From: Sipunculus nudus
Lineage: Eukaryota > Annelida > Sipuncula > Golfingiida > Sipunculidae
Reading direction: 5' to 3'
DNA length: 64,000 nt
NCBI GenBank assembly: GCA_026874595.1
Contig: CM049314.1
Location: 30,883,729 to 30,947,728, forward strand
In this document: piece after piece, positions 57,846-64,000 of the stretch
Numbering within the stretch: position 1 is the stretch's first letter
Layout: every line of letters starts with the position of its first letter
Position numbers and translations under genes: made by a program
Notes under the pieces: generated by a model
What the model was told of the DNA's origin: nothing
What the model saw: only the letters and a program-made list of their open reading frames with translations
Database searches by the model: none

Positions 57846-58030
57846 AGGGGACGGAGCAGGAGGTGGGGGAGGGCATTAGTAGGGGGGGGGAGAGATGGAG
57901 ATGATTGGTCGGAAGAGGGAGGGAATGGGAGAGGGGACGAGAGAGGAGTCCTGGGAAGGTGGGGGTGAAGATGGAGGAGAAGGAATAGGGGTGGAAGGGG
58001 ACGGGGGTCACGGTTTGAAGGGGGTGGGGT
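57846..58030. repeat. Purine-rich (GGA/GGGG) tract
   Basis: About 185 bp in which the plus strand is overwhelmingly G and A (GGGGAGAGATGG, GGAGGAGAAGG, GGGGTGGGG). It abuts the pyrimidine/A-rich ACT tract, so strand composition flips abruptly at about 57845. Confidence 0.85.
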
Positions 58031-58134
58031 GAACGACACGTGAAGCCTAAATGGTAAGTAACTACGTGCACTTTTACTGTCGATATTCACATAATTATAT
58101 TAACAATTTGTAGTTATTCAAATGTTTCATTCAT

Positions 58135-58600
58135 AATTTATTTAATCCCCTTGTTATAAGGGCCCCTCTTGACACAAGCGGGGCCCTATTGTGATCACTG
58201 TGTCAGTCCGCCCTTCCGTCTTTCCATCCTTCCGTCAGTGGCACTTTTTATCGCGCGCGATAACTCGACAATAAATTCAGCCACAGCCCAATCGCTGATT
58301 TTCTTTCGCACAGGATAACTCAACAACAACATATTTCAGCTTTCCCAAATTCACAGGGATAATTGGTACCTATGAGGATACTATCCCTATCCAAATAAAG
58401 GTCTGTGCGAATTCCAATATGGCTAACAGATCACATTTGAGGATTTTCTTTTAAGTGCGATATCTCAACAGGAACATACGTTATCTTTCTCAATAACACA
58501 GAGATGATTGGTATCTTTAAGAGCTCCATCTCTATTGAATTACAGACCTGTGTAAACACGGACGTCGTTGCTAGAAAACACAAAAGTCTGCCGTATGGCG
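58135..58600. repeat. Diverged tandem pair of roughly 140-bp units
   Basis: GATAACTCAACAACAACATATTTCAGCTTTCCCAAATTCACAGGGATAATTGGTA is followed about 145 bp later by GATATCTCAACAGGAACATACGTTATC...CACAGAGATGATTGGTA. Preceded by GTCCGCCCTTCCGTCTTTCC. Non-coding repeat. Confidence 0.55.
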
Positions 58601-59171
58601 CCCATGTGACTGACAGTGAACCATTGTGAACCAACCATCAGACAGCCTCGGTGTTGTCCAAAATTATTTGCCAATCCAGAAGAAAAAATTGAATACTTAA
58701 AGCGTGTAGGATACTGTAACTGGCAGTGACGACGAATGAACATTTATTTGAGAAGCAATGTACCGAGACTAAATGCTCAATATGTAAATGTGCAAATATG
58801 TTATATGTATTGCACACACGCACGGACACACAAAATACAGTATTCAAACAAGACACACACATGCACTGCCAGACCGGATGCTCTATATCAACAAAACGCA
58901 GATGTCATATTCATTGATTAGACTCATATATGTACATATGTAAGACACACACACACACGGAATGCCTGGCTGAATTCTGTTTTGCTCAGATGCTCCATTA
59001 TAGTGTCCAGGCCCCTAACAAGTCATGTACTAAGCCTTTATCTCGCATCTCGTCGTATAACCCTTGCCATTTGGAGTATGCTAGAATAATTTGAGAGATT
59101 AAGGTTCAATGTCTTTTTTCCTCCAGGACCAGATTGGATTTCCAAGATTGTGATGGACCTGCTATAAGAAT

Positions 59172-59519
59172 GTGCAAAACATCACAGCTTCAAACATCAT
59201 GACATCTTCGAAGCTCCTGCGCTGTAAAAAAAAGTGCAGCATGGCCCTCCTCAGACCGGTCGTAGCGGTATTCTGTTCTCTCATGATCCTCCACCTCATG
59301 ATAGCGATCATCCCCCATTCCATCAAACACTCGATTATGACTTCGTTTTCCACAAAGGTGCGGTCGGCCTGGGGAAAAGGGACCCGGGAGTGCCTGAATC
59401 TGGACTCAAGCTGTAGTCATATTCTAGATCCTCATGAGGAATTAAATGTATTTTCTTTTTTGGTGAAGTGTAATCTCTTTCGATATATCAAATGCTTCAG
59501 TCATAAATTTTCGAGATAA
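59172..59519 (+). CDS. Unrecognised 115-codon frame with one membrane segment
   Basis: From an internal Met (about 59240) it reads MALLRPVVAVFCSLMILHLM, a basic start followed by a hydrophobic segment of about 20 residues (signal anchor or signal peptide). A Cys-containing hydrophilic part (GKGTRECLNLDSSCSHI) follows. This could be the first coding exon of a type II membrane protein, but no family is recognisable and no strong splice donor is seen (an AAAG/GTGCGG at about 59358 is possible). Chance cannot be excluded. Confidence 0.2.
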   Translation: MQNITASNIMTSSKLLRCKKKCSMALLRPVVAVFCSLMILHLMIAIIPHSIKHSIMTSFSTKVRSAWGKGTRECLNLDSSCSHILDPHEELNVFSFLVKCNLFRYIKCFSHKFSR

Positions 59520-60821
59520 CAGGCACGTGACTGGCAACAAATTATAAATATCCTGATTGTTAGCTAGTTCAATTAAAATATTGGCTCACATCTCGCAGAC
59601 TAAGAGTTTGAAAAGAAAATGCCTAATCATAATTAGACCAGTTATAATATTCAGAAATATATGTTAAAGTCTTTAAGGGTATTGTACAACCCCGATGAAT
59701 ATGTCTTTGTCATCTTTCTTTCTATCAACTGAAAGGCAGATCACCCTTAATAACGTTGAGAACTGAGGGCATGCAGGGTTAATATGCAGCTGTGGAAATT
59801 TGGAATTTAAAAAACAATCACGGATGAGTGATTTTCGGCAATTCATAAAGATTTTATTCCTATATATTTTCTCTAAAATTTCTTTCTCTCTCTATCCCAA
59901 ACATTTTTTGCTCTGACTGTACACATATACATTTTTTTTTAATATGGGGTCTTGTTCTATACTTAATGTTCTAGGAAGTATCCTACATCCTATACTTCCT
60001 TCTGGAAATTGTATAAGTATTTATTTATGTTGTCTGAACATTTCTTCCTTGTTTTGTTGTGATTTTTTTTACACATAATGTAACCTCGTTTGCTTTCACT
60101 CGAGTCTCGTCTAAACTTTCTAGCGGCATCAACACTTCATATCTTTGACTGTAATTTGAGAGAGTCCGAAGCTTGTTTTTGATATATAGTAAATCATATA
60201 TACTCTGTGGGTCATATAATGGCGACAAGCAGATGTTTACATAATTTTTTGTCAACACATTATTATGATGATTACATCAAAAGAAATTTAGGATTGAGTA
60301 TCAGCTTTTTTGCCTGTTTCCACTTTAAAATTGTGAAGTGTTTTATGTTACACAATATGTTTCATAGTGAAGTTCAATCATTATTAATTTATAAATAAAC
60401 ACTGGGCTTAAAAACTGTTTGTTGCTGGTCTGTTGATTTGAAATAAAGCTTCGGATTTCTTAAATTTCAATATTTTAGATACTATGGTTATTCTGGGGTG
60501 ATACACACAATTTTATGTTTCATCGTCATGTTGAATTTTCAAATTGTTGTAATGGTTCCAAAATTGACTCCCACATAAACACATGCTGACTGGCAATTCG
60601 AGCTGTTTCCTCGACAAACAAGAACTGGTCGTCAGCTTTACTCTATACTTTATACATAAATTATTATATATACGAAAATATTTTCATCAATTTATAACAT
60701 CTCCACACACAGAGATACTGTTGCAGAGATGTATAAATAGAGTTTACATACAAAAATATGTTATATATAAATTTATGATACAAATTAAGTTGAATTAGAG
60801 TTGCCAGCTAATGAGTTTGGT
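59520..60821. other. Intergenic, no gene recognised
   Basis: AT-rich, with short ORFs only and no repeat recognised. It lies between the region around UGT-C and the duplicated UGT-B block. Confidence 0.5.
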
Positions 60822-61654
60822 GATGAATACATTAGATTATTTTTCTGATATATTCTAAATAATTAAATGTAACGTACAGGAGATTTTTATAAGGGAAAAT
60901 AAGGATATCCATTAGTAATACTGGTTCCTTATGAAATAAAAGTAACTGTTCTTCTAAATTTAAATCCTTCCTAGTGTTTTCTTTCTTATTCTCTGGACGC
61001 ATACGATCGGTTATGTGAAATACCGTAGCCCTACATGATTGTGCAATGCGTGTAGGAAAATACAAAGATTTGAACATAAGACACAGAACTCTGCAGGATA
61101 ATTAATGTACAGACATGATGTATACCGAAAATGTATTAATCTGTATACAACGTGATAAAATTGAGCAAATTCATCGACAATGAGGCACATATATTAAACT
61201 AAAAGCATGCGATGTATTATTATCTGTACAAGAACTATCCTATCCTTGGTAATCATTTTTGAATGTGCAAGATCCGTTTACATTATCATATAAATGGTGA
61301 TACAGTTGATTTTTTAATTAACATTCCATCAATAAAAAATACTTCCGACATAATTATGCTGGCGTGCTTGAGATAAAAACACGTTCACTTCAAAATGCAC
61401 ATGCAGGTTCGATGTGTTTTCCATTACCAGTTCATCTAATATATTCAATCCAACAAGCAACTTGTAAATTGATTTTACCAAACAACTCTATTGAATGTAA
61501 ACAAATAAAATGAAATAAAAACGGTTCTAAATCCAATATTTAATTTTAATCGTAAGGAAAAGAATGCATATCATATTGTAATATAGGTTAAATGGTCCCT
61601 TAGGTCAAGGGAGCTACAAATATTCATAGGAGGAATATTTTCATGTTCTACCTG

Positions 61655-63187
61655 TTAACCCGTTTTTTCTTTTCGTGGCATCTGCTTGCACAAGCCATAA
61701 ATATAACCAGTTATTTTACTTATACTTAAGCAAATTATAAGTAAAATCGTAAAAAAAGCTACATAAATATCGAGAAGTTTGTACTGAAGTAATGATAGGT
61801 TGGAAAGGTGTTCTGATTTAATATACTTGTCCCCGAAATTTATAAAGTATTTTATCCAGTAATCCAGCGTATCAGAAGGAGACACCAGCTTATTATGTAA
61901 TATGTTGGACACTTCCCTTGCTCGCTGAGTAATCATTTGGCTGCCGATCACATGGTTTATCTTTTCGACTAGTGAGTGTGTGTTCAATTCCTTTAAAGGT
62001 AGCACTACCCCATATCCTTTTAACTCCGTAATGGCGCCATTATGAAACTGGTCAAAAGCAAATGGCACTACTATGGTTGGAACTCCAAAATGTGCAGCTT
62101 CGGCCAGTGTCTTAGCTCCACCATGGTATAATAAGAGTTTTGTCTTGTTTACTGTAAGCAGGCCGGTCAGTGGTAGCCATGGCAATACAATACAGTTGGG
62201 ATACAGCCTGCCCGTTTGAATAGTTTTGGCTTTCACAATAAAGTGATATGGCGACTGTCTGACTGAGTCTAAAATGATAGGAATGAGGCTTTCTGGTAGA
62301 TCTAACCAGCTTCCAAAAGAAACTATGATTATCCCTCTAGTTGCCTCCTCGATGAAGTTTAGAATTTCCTCGGGTAGTGACTGTGTCGCGGAAACGGTTA
62401 AGCCCCCGACGTAAATAGCATTTGATGGCCGAGGTCGAGGGAAATCTGTTATATGATCACGCAGCAGGAAGCAAGCTGCAGCTCGGTCAGCCAGTTGTCC
62501 TGGAGAGTAAGCTGTCTTATTAGGTATATACCTTTCAGAAAGTTCAGCGTTCTCCATCATAAAATATATGTCTAGCCCTATAAATGTCAGCGTATTTATT
62601 ATTCTTTCAGCAAACGACATATTGTCGGTAAACCTCGTAAGATGTGATGGTACGTAGGATTGCTCATGAGGCCATTTTGCGCCTTCACACGTAACCGCTA
62701 GCTGCGCGTACGGTATGGAAAGTTTGTAAGGAAGATAAGCCAGGCACTGGACTTCGCCAACTAGTGCAAAGTCAAAGTTTTCTCGTGATAATATCTTGAA
62801 AAGTCGATCATCTTGCAGCATTGATTCACATATACCGTAATGTTCAATGTACTCTTCGTAGTTAAATTGTAACACAGGTAACAATGAACCCTGCATAGCT
62901 GTTTTGAGCGCTTTTTTCATCCATTCTTTATTTTGTGTCGGAGGTCTTACCATGGTTGTGTAGGTTAGAAGAGTAAAAGGTAAATGATGTGATCCAACCG
63001 ATGCAAACGTTTCAGGCACGACTATTTTCAGGGCATATCCTCGTTGAACAAGTAGATGTCCCGTCTTTAGGAAATTATCGACATCACTGGTAAATGCACT
63101 TGGAACCATTAACACGGTAAAGGCATTTGATACCAAAGACATACCAGTTGCCGTCAGACATACTGACATCAATACAGAGTACCACAT
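61655..63187 (-). CDS. UDP-glycosyltransferase family protein (UGT-B), intact, catalytic pair replaced
   Basis: 510 codons, uninterrupted. ATG at 63187-63185 matches the UGT-A start and follows a conserved splice acceptor by 113 bp. Signal peptide about residues 1-21. Donor-binding half: FGSWL (291-295), PWLPLTGLL (336-344), HGG at 355-357, Glu363, and AFDQ with Asp379/Gln380, all recognisable UGT signature positions. The usual WLPQ glutamine is Leu340 and the usual HGGxN asparagine is Lys359. C-terminal membrane helix about 475-497, then a basic tail ending KEKTG, a KxKxx ER-retrieval pattern. Overall layout and length are standard for an ER UGT. Unusually, the catalytic His position (FTSDVDNF) is Asp35 and the catalytic Asp position (FALVGEVQ) is Gly144 with Glu145 beside it. 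It may be a UGT of altered chemistry or a sugar/UDP-binding pseudoenzyme. The open frame suggests it is still under selection. Confidence 0.9.
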   Translation of the reverse strand: MWYSVLMSVCLTATGMSLVSNAFTVLMVPSAFTSDVDNFLKTGHLLVQRGYALKIVVPETFASVGSHHLPFTLLTYTTMVRPPTQNKEWMKKALKTAMQGSLLPVLQFNYEEYIEHYGICESMLQDDRLFKILSRENFDFALVGEVQCLAYLPYKLSIPYAQLAVTCEGAKWPHEQSYVPSHLTRFTDNMSFAERIINTLTFIGLDIYFMMENAELSERYIPNKTAYSPGQLADRAAACFLLRDHITDFPRPRPSNAIYVGGLTVSATQSLPEEILNFIEEATRGIIIVSFGSWLDLPESLIPIILDSVRQSPYHFIVKAKTIQTGRLYPNCIVLPWLPLTGLLTVNKTKLLLYHGGAKTLAEAAHFGVPTIVVPFAFDQFHNGAITELKGYGVVLPLKELNTHSLVEKINHVIGSQMITQRAREVSNILHNKLVSPSDTLDYWIKYFINFGDKYIKSEHLSNLSLLQYKLLDIYVAFFTILLIICLSISKITGYIYGLCKQMPRKEKTG

Positions 63188-63300
63188 TTTAAACCTGTAA
63201 TGTTACACAGGGTTACTGTCTTTCCTCTGTCTTGCCCGTCCTCTGGGTGAAATCAGGTGGTGTCTATATTAATGAAGTTGTGTGTATCTCCCAACGGCAC

Positions 63301-63310
63301 CTGTAACAAT
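63301..63310 (-). other. Predicted 3' splice site before UGT-B coding exon
   Basis: Minus-strand TATTGTTACAG/GTGCCG, aligned with the acceptor of UGT-A. Confidence 0.55.
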
Positions 63311-64000
63311 ATAATGATATATGATAATATATTGGATGGCAAAACAGCGGGTGATATCTAGGCGAGGATCAAATTTGTCAAAATCTGATAATCAGGAAAG
63401 TATGTATGTTCATGTATATATTTTTTTCAAATCAATCAAAAATGGTTACTCTCACACCAAACGTTAGCAAAGAAATGCATATCTTAGGAAGGAATAATCC
63501 CACAGCATGCGTTAGCTTAGAAATTCATATCTTGGGTAGGGATAATTATAGGATCTTTTAACAAATCAAACATATATATATATATATATATATATATGCG
63601 TGTCTGTGTGTGTGAAGTTAATATCTCGAAAATCGTCACAAAGTCTTGTCTTAATGTTATGAGAGGATTATAAAAAAACAGGACTTACTAAAAGTGTTTT
63701 CTAAGTACCTACAAAGCAAAATATGTAATGTCACGTGTGTTTTATTTTAACGATCATTAATCTATTAAACACCAATATATTATGCTATGTGGATTTATGT
63801 TACTTGACAAAAAGTGCATACACATCATGATATTTAAAACTGTATACTTTTATCTTGATAGGTTATATCTGTTCAGCATACGTTTTATCTCGGGTACATA
63901 TATGTACATGATTGACAAGCTGAGAGAAAAATATAACCGACAGGCACACTAGGTCACTGGCTATTTATCTTCCCGTGGATCTTATTTAAAAGTGTCGAAA
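63311..64000. other. Intron/upstream sequence of UGT-B
   Basis: No exon or promoter recognised. A roughly 52-bp unit (CGTTAGCAAAGAAATGCATATCTTAGGAAGGAATAAT) occurs twice at about 63461-63555, and a TA run lies at 63571-63598. Confidence 0.5.

Larger units (their letters stand above)
60822..63360 (-). repeat. Inverted segmental duplication, block 1, copy B (UGT-B unit)
   Basis: Inverted counterpart of 5260-7985, spanning the UGT-B 3' flank, coding exon, 5' leader and about 60 bp of intron. Confidence 0.85.

Overview
This is eukaryotic nuclear DNA. It is AT-rich, densely packed with transposon relics and microsatellites, and has few long reading frames. The gene content and repeats suggest a marine invertebrate, probably a mollusc and perhaps a bivalve. 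The pointers are membrane-anchored UDP-glycosyltransferase (UGT) genes whose coding part is one exon, a non-LTR retrotransposon carrying a 2A-like peptide, DIRS-like reverse transcriptase relics, and a tRNA-derived SINE. The organism is an inference; no species-diagnostic gene is present.

The only recognisable cellular genes are three UGT family members. UGT-A (5428-6959, +) is a pseudogene with a 1-bp deletion and a CGA-to-TGA nonsense change. UGT-C (54091-55641, +) reads as a complete 516-codon UGT except for one TAG at codon 162. UGT-B (63187-61655, -) is an intact 510-aa UGT. By eye, UGT-B and UGT-A lack both members of the usual catalytic His/Asp pair (Asp35 and Gly144 instead), while UGT-C keeps both (His42, Asp151). 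Each gene has a splice acceptor just upstream of its ATG, so all three appear to have a non-coding leader exon outside the recognised sequence.

The window is organised around two nested inverted duplications. (1) A segmental duplication: 5.26-7.99 kb (UGT-A) is inverted relative to 60.82-63.36 kb (UGT-B). In addition, 8.13-13.81 kb (DIRS-like relic plus LINE-A 5' half) is inverted relative to 37.37-43.02 kb (LINE-B plus DIRS-like relic). Between the two homologous blocks lie about 140 bp on the left copy but about 17.8 kb (including UGT-C) on the right copy. (2) A roughly 10-kb palindrome: arms 27,361-31,665 and 32,974-37,372 around a 1.3-kb spacer. The spacer holds a third, more diverged copy of the outer arm end, which suggests an element with long terminal inverted repeats that was then duplicated head to head. 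LINE-B is cut off exactly where the palindrome begins.

Mobile elements: LINE-A (11007-16302) is a full-length, dead APE-type LINE with a perfect 13-bp target-site duplication. Its ORF1 opens with a leader ending in a canonical 2A motif (GDVEMNPGP). LINE-B carries the same motif with its key glycine changed to valine. Other elements are two Tc1/mariner-pogo-type MITEs, a family of foldback elements rich in AATCGGCCGATT (20.9-23.9 kb), a TTAA-flanked 2.1-kb TIR element, a 300-bp TIR element at 51.6 kb, a SINE at 19.1 kb, several minisatellites, a 1.6-kb nearly G-free ACT/CTA-rich tract and an adjoining purine-rich tract. The remaining intergenic stretches show nothing I can support as a gene.
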